Positions 25,845-34,300 of a DNA stretch of 64,000 nt are shown here, one piece after another. The translations under genes and the position numbers were made by a program. How positions within the stretch are numbered: the first letter of the stretch is position 1; each line of letters starts with the position of its first letter. Under the pieces are notes generated by a model that was not told the origin of the DNA, searched no databases, and was given only the letters and a program-made list of their open reading frames with translations. Source of the stretch: Amycolatopsis vancoresmycina. Its GTDB lineage: Bacteria > Actinomycetota > Actinomycetes > Mycobacteriales > Pseudonocardiaceae. Location of the stretch: assembly GCF_000716785.1 (NCBI RefSeq), contig NZ_JNYY01000001.1, forward strand, positions 496,001 to 560,000. Direction: 5' to 3'.

Positions 25845-27305
25845 ATGAACAGAGCAAGTACCAGCCGCCGGACCCGGTCCCGGCTCGCCGTCCTCGCCGC
25901 CGCGGTGACGGTCGCGGCGGCGACGGCGGTCGCGGTGACGCTGGGGGCCGGCCCGGCCTCGGCCGACGTCACCGGCGCGCTGCACGGTGTCGGTTCGGGC
26001 CGGTGCCTCGACGTGCCGAACGCGAGCCAGACCGACGGCACCACGCTGCAGATCTACGACTGCTCGGGCGGTGCGGGCCAGCAGTGGACGTCGACGGCCA
26101 GTGGCCAGCTGACGGTGTACGGCAGCAAGTGCCTCGACGTGTCCGGGGCATCGACGACGGCGGGCGCCCGGGTGCAGATCTGGACCTGCCACGGCGGCGC
26201 CAACCAGCAGTGGCGGGTGAACTCCGACGGCACCATCGTCGGGGTGCAGTCCGGCCTCTGCCTGGACGTCACGGGCGCCGGCACGGCCAACGGCACCGCG
26301 GTGGAGATCTGGACGTGCAACGGCGGCAGCAACCAGAACTGGACGGGCCTGTCCGGCTCGACCCCGACGACCACCACCACGACGACGACCCCGGGCGGCA
26401 GCTGCTCCCTGCCGTCGTCGTACCGCTGGTCGTCGACGGGCGCGCTGGCGCAGCCGAAGAACGGGTGGGTCTCGCTCAAGGACTTCACGAACGTCGTCTA
26501 CAACGGCAAGCACCTGGTGTACGCGTCGAACGTGTCGGGCTCGTCGTACGGCTCGATGGCCTTCACCCCGTTCACGAACTGGTCCGACATGGCCTCGGCC
26601 GGCCAGACCGGGATGAACCAGGGCACGGTGGCCCCGACGCTGTTCTACTTCGCCCCGAAGAACATCTGGGTGCTGGCGTACCAGTGGGGTGCGTGGCCGT
26701 TCATCTACCGCACGTCGAGCGACCCGACCAACCCCAACGGCTGGTCGTCACCGCAGCCGCTGTTCACGGGCAGCATCTCCGGCTCCGGCACCGGCCCGAT
26801 CGACCAGACCCTGATCGCCGACGGCTCGAACATGTACCTGTTCTTCGCCGGTGACAACGGCAAGATCTACCGCGCCAGCATGCCGATCGGCAACTTCCCG
26901 GGCAGCTTCGGCTCGAACTACACGACGATCATGAGCGACTCCCAGGCCAACCTGTTCGAAGCGGTCCAGGTGTACAAGGTCCAGGGCCAGAGCCAGTACC
27001 TGATGATCGTCGAGGCAATGGGCTCGGGCGGCCGCTACTTCAGGTCGTTCACGGCGAGCAGCCTGAGCGGTTCGTGGACCCCGCAGGCGGCCAGCGAGAG
27101 CAACCCGTTCGCGGGCAAAGCCAACAGCGGGGCAAGCTGGACGAACGACATCAGCCACGGCGACCTGGTCCGCACGAACCCGGACCAGACGATGACGATC
27201 GACCCGTGCAACCTGCAGTTGCTGTACCAGGGCAAGGCGCCGAACGCGAGCGGCCCGTACGACCAGCTGCCCTGGCGGCCGGGTGTGCTGACCCTGCAGC
27301 GCTAG
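25845..27305 (+). CDS. Secreted GH62 alpha-L-arabinofuranosidase with CBM13 (ricin B) domain
   Basis: 486 aa from the ATG at 25845, 8 nt after GGGGAG; a GTG one codon upstream is also possible. The signal peptide is residues ~1-40 (RRTRSRLAVLAAAV, cleavage near ASA-DV). A beta-trefoil CBM13 follows (~41-165) with three CLDV repeats and QQW/QNW turns. A Thr-rich linker (~172-184) leads to the GH62 catalytic domain (~187-486) with YRWSSTGALAQPKNGWVSLK, GTVAPTLFYFAPKNIWVLAY and NDISHGDLVRTNPDQTMTID. GH62 enzymes release arabinose from arabinoxylan. The upstream LacI-type operator and downstream terminator make it a single transcription unit. Confidence 0.95.
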   Translation: MNRASTSRRTRSRLAVLAAAVTVAAATAVAVTLGAGPASADVTGALHGVGSGRCLDVPNASQTDGTTLQIYDCSGGAGQQWTSTASGQLTVYGSKCLDVSGASTTAGARVQIWTCHGGANQQWRVNSDGTIVGVQSGLCLDVTGAGTANGTAVEIWTCNGGSNQNWTGLSGSTPTTTTTTTTPGGSCSLPSSYRWSSTGALAQPKNGWVSLKDFTNVVYNGKHLVYASNVSGSSYGSMAFTPFTNWSDMASAGQTGMNQGTVAPTLFYFAPKNIWVLAYQWGAWPFIYRTSSDPTNPNGWSSPQPLFTGSISGSGTGPIDQTLIADGSNMYLFFAGDNGKIYRASMPIGNFPGSFGSNYTTIMSDSQANLFEAVQVYKVQGQSQYLMIVEAMGSGGRYFRSFTASSLSGSWTPQAASESNPFAGKANSGASWTNDISHGDLVRTNPDQTMTIDPCNLQLLYQGKAPNASGPYDQLPWRPGVLTLQR

Positions 27306-27312
27306 GTGACCG

Positions 27313-27345
27313 CGGAGGACCCCGCCCGGCGGGCGGGGTCCTCCG
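27313..27345. terminator. Bidirectional terminator hairpin between convergent genes
   Basis: A 15-bp stem: GGAGGACCCCGCCC (27314-27327) pairs perfectly with GGGCGGGGTCCTCC (27331-27344), and C27313 pairs with G27345. The loop is GGC. It sits 8 nt after the GH62 stop and 24 nt before the stop of the convergent gene, so it can serve both strands. Confidence 0.85.
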
Positions 27346-27368
27346 TCCCGGCGTTTGCGCCAATTCCG

Positions 27369-28574
27369 TCACGGAGTGGCCGAGCTCAGCCCGGCGGCGG
27401 CCGCGCCGAGCCGGGTCGTCGACGGCAGCTTGCGCTGGAACTCCCGCAACACAGCGAGATCCTGCAGCCAGTCCGAGACGAAGCCGGCCAGGGCCTCCGG
27501 CCAATGACCCCGATGTGCCTCGAGGGCCGCTTCGACGGCCCGTTCGCCGTCGTGGACACCGAGGGTGTTCAGCCTGGCGGACACCTGCCGCAACATGGCG
27601 GTCCGGTCGAGCAGCACGGGCCGCCAGAACTCCGGCTCGCGGGCACCGGCCAGGCCGGGCGCGCGGACCAGGCCCTCCACCAGAACCTCGCCGAACTCCT
27701 GCCTGGCGACTCGGCGGAGATCCCCGAACGGGTCGTACTCGTCCTGCGAGAGCTTCCCGGCGACGCAGGTGGCGCCCGGGTCGCCGTGCAGGACCTCCAA
27801 CGCCAGCACCATGTCTTCGTTGTAGACGGGCGGGAAGAACAGCAGGTCCTGGTCGCAGCGCAGCGCCATCGCTCCGCCGCTCACGAAGGTCCGCCACTCG
27901 CCTGTCCCGTAGGAGCGCGCGTAGCCGACGGAGGAGAAGTCCGGGAACTCGTCGAACGCCCAGCCGACCAGCCGGCGTCCGGCACCGGCCCGGTCGAGGC
28001 CGTCCAGCAGTCCCGCCGCATCACGGAGCTGCTTCCGCCCGATCGACTGCACGTCGTCATCGACGAACAGGACGCTTCGCCAACCGAGCATCCGGGCCAG
28101 CAGCAGGCCGGCGTTCTTCTTCTCGCTCAGCTCCCCGGCCCCGTCGGCGTACAGGCTTGCGAACGTGCGCAGCCGAAGCTTGTCCGCATGCGCGAACCGG
28201 CTCCGGTCCAGGACCGCGAACTTCTCGCGACTCCAGCCGATGTGCGTCAGCAGGTGGCCGACGTCCACCGCAGTGGTCCGCTCGCTGGCAAGAACGACCA
28301 GGTACGAACCCGCGTTGGCCGCTGTCTCGGCCGCGCGCCGGATGTTCTCGGCGCCACGAGCGGAGGGGATGATCACGGCATCGAAGAACGGCGGGCCGGG
28401 CAAGCTCGCCTGCTCGAAGTGGTGGCGAACCGGCGTCGGCATGGAGACGAGCGCGGACCGTCGCACGGTCATCGCCCGGAAGTCCTCGCCCGCGAAGGCG
28501 AGCTGCCGTCGCCTGGTCGGGATCGCGGACACGGCCAGCAGAAAGAGAAACCCCACTACCGCTGCCTGGGTCAC
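27369..28574 (-). CDS. Membrane-anchored glycosyltransferase-like (GT-A fold) protein
   Basis: 401 aa from the GTG at 28574, chosen because GGAGGGGG lies 5 nt upstream; a GTG 15 nt further out lacks an RBS. The N-terminus is one hydrophobic segment (AAVVGFLFLLAVSAIP), a signal anchor. The body has GT-A-like features: VIIPSARGAENIRRA at the nucleotide site, VLFVDDDVQ as the DxD-type metal motif, FVSGGAMALR and VYNEDMVLALEVL. The acceptor and donor are unknown. It starts 36 nt after the STAND/TPR gene, so the two are probably cotranscribed. This could be a surface-modifying effector of that signalling protein, which is inference. Confidence 0.6.
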   Translation of the reverse strand: MTQAAVVGFLFLLAVSAIPTRRRQLAFAGEDFRAMTVRRSALVSMPTPVRHHFEQASLPGPPFFDAVIIPSARGAENIRRAAETAANAGSYLVVLASERTTAVDVGHLLTHIGWSREKFAVLDRSRFAHADKLRLRTFASLYADGAGELSEKKNAGLLLARMLGWRSVLFVDDDVQSIGRKQLRDAAGLLDGLDRAGAGRRLVGWAFDEFPDFSSVGYARSYGTGEWRTFVSGGAMALRCDQDLLFFPPVYNEDMVLALEVLHGDPGATCVAGKLSQDEYDPFGDLRRVARQEFGEVLVEGLVRAPGLAGAREPEFWRPVLLDRTAMLRQVSARLNTLGVHDGERAVEAALEAHRGHWPEALAGFVSDWLQDLAVLREFQRKLPSTTRLGAAAAGLSSATP

Positions 28575-28610
28575 GACTGCCCCCTCCACTCGTTCGACTT
28601 CGCGGCGTGA

Positions 28611-30875
28611 TCACTCGGTCAGCCCGGACAACCGGCGACCGGCGGCGACCGCCTCCGGCGCGCCGAGTTCGCCGTAGATCTCCAGAGCCGAACGCCACCG
28701 TTCCCGGGCTTCAGCGACGTTCCCGAGCGCTTCGTACGTTTCGGCGAGCCCCTCGTGCGCTTGCGCCTGTTCGTGGCGATCACCGATTCGCTCGGCGATG
28801 TTCAGAGCTTGCCTGTGGTATTCGACGATCGATTCCGAGACCTCGATCTGCCGGGTGGCGTTACCCAGTCCGTTCAGCGCTTCGGCCTCCAGCGCGCGGT
28901 CGCGGGTGTCGCGGGCGAGGACGAGGGCCTCGTCGTGGTAGTCCAGCGCCTCGGAATGACGCGACAGGTGCTGGAGCACCACGCCGATGTCGTTGAGGGC
29001 GTATCCCTGCCGAGGCCGGTCGCCGGTCTCCCGGAACAGCGCCAGCGCCCGCTGCGAGTGCTCGACCGACTCCTCGTAGCGGTGCAGCCGGTCCAGGACG
29101 AGCCCCATGTTGTTGAGCACCTGCCCCTGCCCGGTGCGGTCCGACTCGGCTTCGAACAAAGCCAGCGCCCGCCGGTCGCAGTCCAGGGCATCGTCGAACC
29201 CGCCGAGCAGCATGTGCACGTGCCCGAGGTCGGCCAGCGCCAACGCCTCCACCTTCGCCTCGCCGGCCTCGTGAGCCACCGCGATCGCCTGGTCCAGGTA
29301 GTCCCGGGCGTCCGGGTAGCGCCCGAGGCGCTGGTAGACGGCACCCAGGTTGTGCAGCGCCCGGCCGACGGCGACCTGGTCGTTCTCCTGCCTGCCCGCC
29401 ACGACCGCGAGGTTGTGCAGCGTCACGGCGTCGTCGAAGTGCCCGCAGATGTCGAAGAACCGGTAAAGGGTCCCGGACAGCAGCGTCGTGTAGACGGTCC
29501 ACGTGGTGTCCACCGTCTGTGCCGCGATGGCCGAGAACGTGGGCCGCTCGGTCTCGAGCCACCGCATCGCCTGGTCGTCGTCGACGAGATCGGCCCGGGT
29601 ACCGGTGCCCGGCAGCACCGGCCGCCGGGCGCGTTCCTGCGGAAGCAGGATGTCCATCGCCAGCGATGCCGAGCGCAGGTAGAAGTCGAACAGCCGCCGA
29701 AGGGCCTCCTGCTGGACCTCCTCGGGTTCCTCCTGCGCGACGAGGTCGGCCGCGTAGACCCGGAGCAGGTCGTGCATCTGGTACCGGCCCGCCCGCGTGC
29801 GCTCCAGGAGGTGGCCACGGACCAGCGAGTCGAGCAGCCGGCGTGCCTGTCCCGGGTTCCCAGTGACCAGCACCGAGGCGCTGACGGGGTCGAATTCGCG
29901 CCCGGGATGCAGGCCGAGCAACCGGAACGTGCGTGCCTCCGCCGGATCGAGGTTCCGGTAGGACCAGGACAGCACGGCGCGCACCGCGGTGTAGGGGTCG
30001 TGTCCGGCGTCGAGCAGATCCAGCCGTCGCTGCTCGTCCGCGAGGTCGGCGACCAGCTCGGCGAGCGTCAGCTCCGGATTCGTGACGGCGAGATCGGCGG
30101 CGATGCGCAGCGCCAATGGCAGCCGGGCGCAGTGCTGGACGAGCGCGTCGGCGGCGTCCGGCTCGGCGTCGATCCGCGGCCCGATCAGCATGCGCAGGAG
30201 CGAGACGGCTTGGCCGTGCGGCAGGAGATCGAGGTTGACCCGGCGGGCACCGTCGCGCGAGACGAGCCCGGGCAGGGTGTCGCGGCTCGTGACGAGGACC
30301 AGGCAGGACGACGTTCCCGGCAGCATCGGCCGGACCTGCTCGGCGGAGCGCGCGTTGTCCAGCACGATCAGCATCCGCTGCCCGGCGGCGAGGCTGCGGA
30401 ACCGCGCTGCCCGTTCGTCGAGCTCGTACGGGATGTCCTCGTGCGGCACGCCGAGCGAGCGCAGGAAGCCGCCGAGCACCTCGGTGGGCGACATCGGCCG
30501 GTCGGGCCCGTAACCGCGCAGGTTCACGTAGAGCTGGCCGTCGGGAAACCGCTCGCTGACGCGATGGGCCCAGTGCGTCGCGAACGCGGTCTTGCCGACC
30601 CCCGCGGTACCGGACACGGCGGAGATCACCACCGCGGCGGTCGACGATTCGCCCTCGGTGGAGGCCAGCAGCAGATCCATGTCGGCGAGCTGCTCTTCGC
30701 GGTCGGTGAACGCGTGCACGTCCGCGGGCAGTTCGTGCGGGCGGGCGACCGCGGGGCGGCCGGGGTGCAGGTGCACGTCGCCGACGATCGAGCCGGCCTG
30801 CACCACGGCTGAGGTGGATCCGGAAACGTCGTTGGCGGTCCCGCCTTCGGCGTGGTTCTCGTGCCCGTCCGACAT
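28611..30875 (-). CDS. STAND (NB-ARC) ATPase with TPR repeats and N-terminal RHIM-like motif
   Basis: 754 aa from the ATG at 30875, with GGAGG 5 nt upstream; a longer start at 30914 lacks an RBS. Residues 15-37 (NDVSGSTSAVVQAGSIVGDV) match the actinobacterial RHIM-like amyloid signalling motif (BASS3 type, VQAGxI core). An NB-ARC domain follows: Walker A GTAGVGKT at 89-96, MLIVLDNAR as Walker B, LVTSRDTLPG and LPLALRIAADLA. About 350-480 is a wHTH/ARC2-like region (MHDLLRVYAADL). The C-terminal ~270 residues are TPRs (e.g. GYALNDIGVVLQHLSRHSEA). Such NLR-like proteins sense a ligand through TPRs and recruit an effector through the amyloid motif. No effector with the same motif was seen nearby. 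Confidence 0.85.
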   Translation of the reverse strand: MSDGHENHAEGGTANDVSGSTSAVVQAGSIVGDVHLHPGRPAVARPHELPADVHAFTDREEQLADMDLLLASTEGESSTAAVVISAVSGTAGVGKTAFATHWAHRVSERFPDGQLYVNLRGYGPDRPMSPTEVLGGFLRSLGVPHEDIPYELDERAARFRSLAAGQRMLIVLDNARSAEQVRPMLPGTSSCLVLVTSRDTLPGLVSRDGARRVNLDLLPHGQAVSLLRMLIGPRIDAEPDAADALVQHCARLPLALRIAADLAVTNPELTLAELVADLADEQRRLDLLDAGHDPYTAVRAVLSWSYRNLDPAEARTFRLLGLHPGREFDPVSASVLVTGNPGQARRLLDSLVRGHLLERTRAGRYQMHDLLRVYAADLVAQEEPEEVQQEALRRLFDFYLRSASLAMDILLPQERARRPVLPGTGTRADLVDDDQAMRWLETERPTFSAIAAQTVDTTWTVYTTLLSGTLYRFFDICGHFDDAVTLHNLAVVAGRQENDQVAVGRALHNLGAVYQRLGRYPDARDYLDQAIAVAHEAGEAKVEALALADLGHVHMLLGGFDDALDCDRRALALFEAESDRTGQGQVLNNMGLVLDRLHRYEESVEHSQRALALFRETGDRPRQGYALNDIGVVLQHLSRHSEALDYHDEALVLARDTRDRALEAEALNGLGNATRQIEVSESIVEYHRQALNIAERIGDRHEQAQAHEGLAETYEALGNVAEARERWRSALEIYGELGAPEAVAAGRRLSGLTE

Positions 30876-31100
30876 CCGTCCTCCGCCCGGATCCGGTCGC
30901 CGCGTGCTCCCCATTCCCGGTGCGGCTGTTCGGCGAATTGCGCACAGGCTTCGCCGACGGTGATCACGTTACGGAGCTCGGATCCTTCCCGAGAATTCTC
31001 GCCCTTCTGTTTCGCCGGAATTCGAGCCCTTGGCGACAATACCAGCCACGCGTGTTCCCGGCTTCCATTCCGGAATCGCGGCGACGGGTTTCCGGGTGGC
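30876..31100. other. Intergenic region between mbtH-like gene and STAND gene
   Basis: 225 nt on the minus-strand path, A+T-richer than its surroundings. It contains the RBS GGCGGAGGACGG of the STAND gene, a 12-bp palindrome CGAGAATTCTCG (30990-31001) and GTGATCAC (30960-30967). No strong terminator for the NRPS operon was found. The palindromes could be operator sites, but there is no independent support. Confidence 0.35.
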
Positions 31101-31319
31101 TCAGCCCGCGCCTTCCCCTCGCGCCACCAGACTCGACGGCCGCATGTCGGTCCAAGCCGACTCGACGTACTTCAGGCTGGCCTTCCGGGTGTCCGCCTCC
31201 CGGACGCTCCGCCAGCCCGCCGGCACCTCCGCCCCGGCCGGCCACAAGGAATGCTGGCCCTCGTCGTTCACCAGCACCACATACTGCGCTTCGTCGTCTT
31301 CGAACGGGTTCGTCGTCAA
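31101..31319 (-). CDS. MbtH-like protein (NRPS adenylation-domain partner)
   Basis: 72 aa. The only in-frame start that fits is TTG at 31319, which overlaps the stop of the NRPS gene (TTGA); the codon before it is GTC, not a start. Family signatures are all present: NPFEDDEAQYVVLVNDEGQ, SLWPAGAEVPAGW, and ESAWTDMRPSSL with the conserved tryptophans. MbtH-like proteins bind adenylation domains and are needed for their folding or activity. Its coupling to the last synthetase gene indicates that it serves this assembly line. Confidence 0.93.
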   Translation of the reverse strand: MTTNPFEDDEAQYVVLVNDEGQHSLWPAGAEVPAGWRSVREADTRKASLKYVESAWTDMRPSSLVARGEGAG

Positions 31320-34300
31320 GACACTGCTCTCTTCAGCTCGGCGGCGATGATCGGGCCGATGTCGCCCAGGGGGCCCTGGCGCAGCATCGTCGTGTGGTGG
31401 CAGTCGATGCGGTACTCCTCGAGCTCGCCGGTGATGTGGTCCAGCCACGCGGCCGCCGACGGGGACTCGTCGCGGGCCGCCGTCAGGTACACCAGGTTGC
31501 CCTCGTACCGGCCCGGGGGTGACTGCTCGATCAGGCGGTGGGTGTGGATTCCGCTTTCGACCAGGGTGGCCAGGTCCTCGCCCGTGGCACCCAGGTCGTC
31601 GCCGATGGCCGCGGCGATTGCTTCGCGGTCCACCTCGCCCTGGCCCGGTACCGAGTCCAGCAGGGCCAGGAACCGGACCTGCTCGCCGTCGCGCTGCAGG
31701 CGGCAGGCGATCGCGTGGGCGATCGTGCCGCCCGCCGACCAGCCGAGCAAGTGGTACGGCCCCGACGGCTGGGCCGTCTTCAGCTGCGTCACGTAGTCCT
31801 CGACCAGGGCCGCCAGGCTCGGCGGCGGGTCCGTGCGCCGCGCCTGCAGGCCGTACACCGGACGCCCCGGCAGGAACGGCAGCAGGCCCGTGTAGCACCA
31901 GCTGAGGCCGGAAATCGGGTGCACGCAGAACAACGGTGGCTCGGTCCCGGTGGTCCGGATCGTCAGCAGCACCTCGCGGCCCGTCTCCGGCGCTTCGTCG
32001 CGGTCCAGGCGCTTCGCCAGCTCCTCGGGCGTCGGCGCGGCGAACAGCGTGCGGACCGGGACGTCCGCGCCCAGCGCCGTGCGGATCCGGCTCATCAGCT
32101 TGACCGCCAGCAGAGAATGCCCGCCCAGCTCGAAGAACCCGTCGTCGACGCCGACGCGTTCCAGGCCCAGTGTTTCGGCGAACAGCCCGCACAGCGCCAC
32201 CTCGCGGGCCGTGCGCGGGGCCCGGCCGGCCGGGGCGACGTCCGGGGCCGGCAGCGCGGCCCGGTCGGCCTTGCCGTTGGGGGTCACCGGGATCGCGTCC
32301 AGGACGACGAACGCGGACGGGATCAGGTGCGCCGGCAGCCGTTCGACCAGCCACTCCCGCACCACCGGGGTCGCGCCGGCTTCCGCGACGAGGTAGGCGA
32401 CCAGCCGCGGGTCGCCGGGCCGGTCCTCCCGGACCACGACGACCGCGCGCGCCACGTCCGGGTGCTCGGCCAGCACCGCCTCGACCTCGCCGGTCTCGAT
32501 CCGGAAGCCCCGGACCTTGACCTGGCCGTCCGCGCGGCCCAGGTACTCCAGGTTCCCGTCCCGCAGCCGGCGGACCAGGTCGCCGGTGCGGTACATCCGC
32601 GTGCCCGGCTCGCCGAACGGGTTCGCCACGAACCGTTCTGCGGTCGTGCCGGGCCGGCCGAGGTAGCCGCGGGCGAGCCCGGGGCCGGCCAGGTACAGCT
32701 CGCCGGTGACGCCGGGCGGCACCGGCCGCAACGCGCTGTCCAGCACGTACTGCCGGGTGTCCCGGACCGACCGCCCGATCGGCGGTGTTCCTTCGCCGGT
32801 CAGCGGGTCGCTGGCCGTCGTGTAGACGGTCGCCTCGGTCGGGCCGTAGACGTTGACCAGCAGCCGCCCGGGGGCCCAGCGCGCGGCCAGGTCCGCCGGG
32901 AACGCTTCGCCGCCGACGATCACCGCCATCCCCGCCGGGACCTCGCCGGGCTCCAGGAACGCCAGCACCGACGGCGGCACGTGGAGGTGGGTGATCGCGC
33001 GGTCGTTCAGCAGCGCGGTCAGCGCCGGGCCGGGCAGCCGCCGGTCGGCCGCGGTCAGCACCAGCCGCGCGCCGGTCGTCAGGCCCATCGCCAGGTCGAG
33101 CACCGACGCGTCGAAACTCGGCGAAGCGAACTGCAGGATCGCGTCCCCGGGACCCGCCGCGAACCGCGCCGCCTGGTCGGCGGCGAGGGCGGCCAGCCCG
33201 GCGTGCGTGACCGCGACGCCCTTCGGCCGGCCGGTCGAGCCCGAGGTGTAGATGACGTAGGCGGGGTTCTGCAGGTCCGCGCGCGGCCCGGCGGGCGGCG
33301 GCCCGGCCGGCTCGAGCGATTCGAGCAGGACGACCGGGCGGTCGTGGGCCGGCAGGTCCGCCGCGATCGCCCCGGTGCTGACGAGAAGGGCGGGCTCGGC
33401 GTCGTCCAGCAGGTAGGCGATCCGCTTGCCCGGGTAGTCCGGGTCGATCGCCAGGTACGCGCCGCCCGCCCGCTGCACCGCCAGCATCGAGGCGATCAGC
33501 TCGGCCGAGCGGGGCAGCGCCAGCGCCACCACGTCCTCCGGGCCGACCCCGCGCTCGACGAGGATCCCGGCGAGCCGCCCGGACCGCGCGTCCAGCTCCG
33601 CGTAGGTCCACTCGACGTCGTCGTCGACCACGGCGATGGCGTCGGCGTGCGCGGCGACGGCGTCCAGGAACATCTCCGGGAACGTCCGCTGCGGCACCGG
33701 GGCGACCTCGGCCGGCGGCAGCACGAGCGCCAGGTCGGCCGCCGAGAGCAGGTCGAACTCGCTGACCCGGGTGCCGGGGTCGGCGGTGGCCGCGGTCAGC
33801 AGCCGGGTGAACCGGTCGGCCAGCGCCGCCGCGGTGGCCTCGTCGAACAGGTCGGTGCGGTATTCGACGGCGCCTTCGATGCCGTCGCCGTCCTCACCCA
33901 GGTTGACGGTCAGGTCGAACTTCGCGCCGACCGCCCCGACCGCCTCGGGCCGGGCCGTCAAGCCCGGCAGCGCGAGGTCTTCGCCGTCGGTGTTCTGCAG
34001 CACCAGCGCCACCTGGAACAGCGGGTGCGCGGCCAGCGACCGGGCCGGGTTGAGGTTCTCGACCAGGCGGTCGAAAGGCAGGTCCTGGTGCACCAGCGCG
34101 CCGAGAGCGCCGTCCTTGACCCGGCCCAGCAGCTCCCGGAACGCCGGGTCGCCCGAGGTGTCGGTGCGCAGGACGATCGTGTTGACGAACATCCCGACCA
34201 GGTCGTCGAGTTCCTCGGCGTGCCGGCCCGCCACCACCGACCCGATCGGCAGGTCCGTGCCGGCACCCGACCGCGTCAGCAACGCCGCCAGGGCCGCCTG

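Noticed and set aside
26361..26400. ACC/ACG triplet run in the GH62 gene as a microsatellite
   Set aside because: It encodes the Thr-rich linker between CBM13 and the catalytic domain, which is usual for secreted glycosidases.
30990..31001. CGAGAATTCTCG palindrome as a regulator site
   Set aside because: Short and single, with no paired regulator gene or second copy; kept only as a remark in the intergenic entry.
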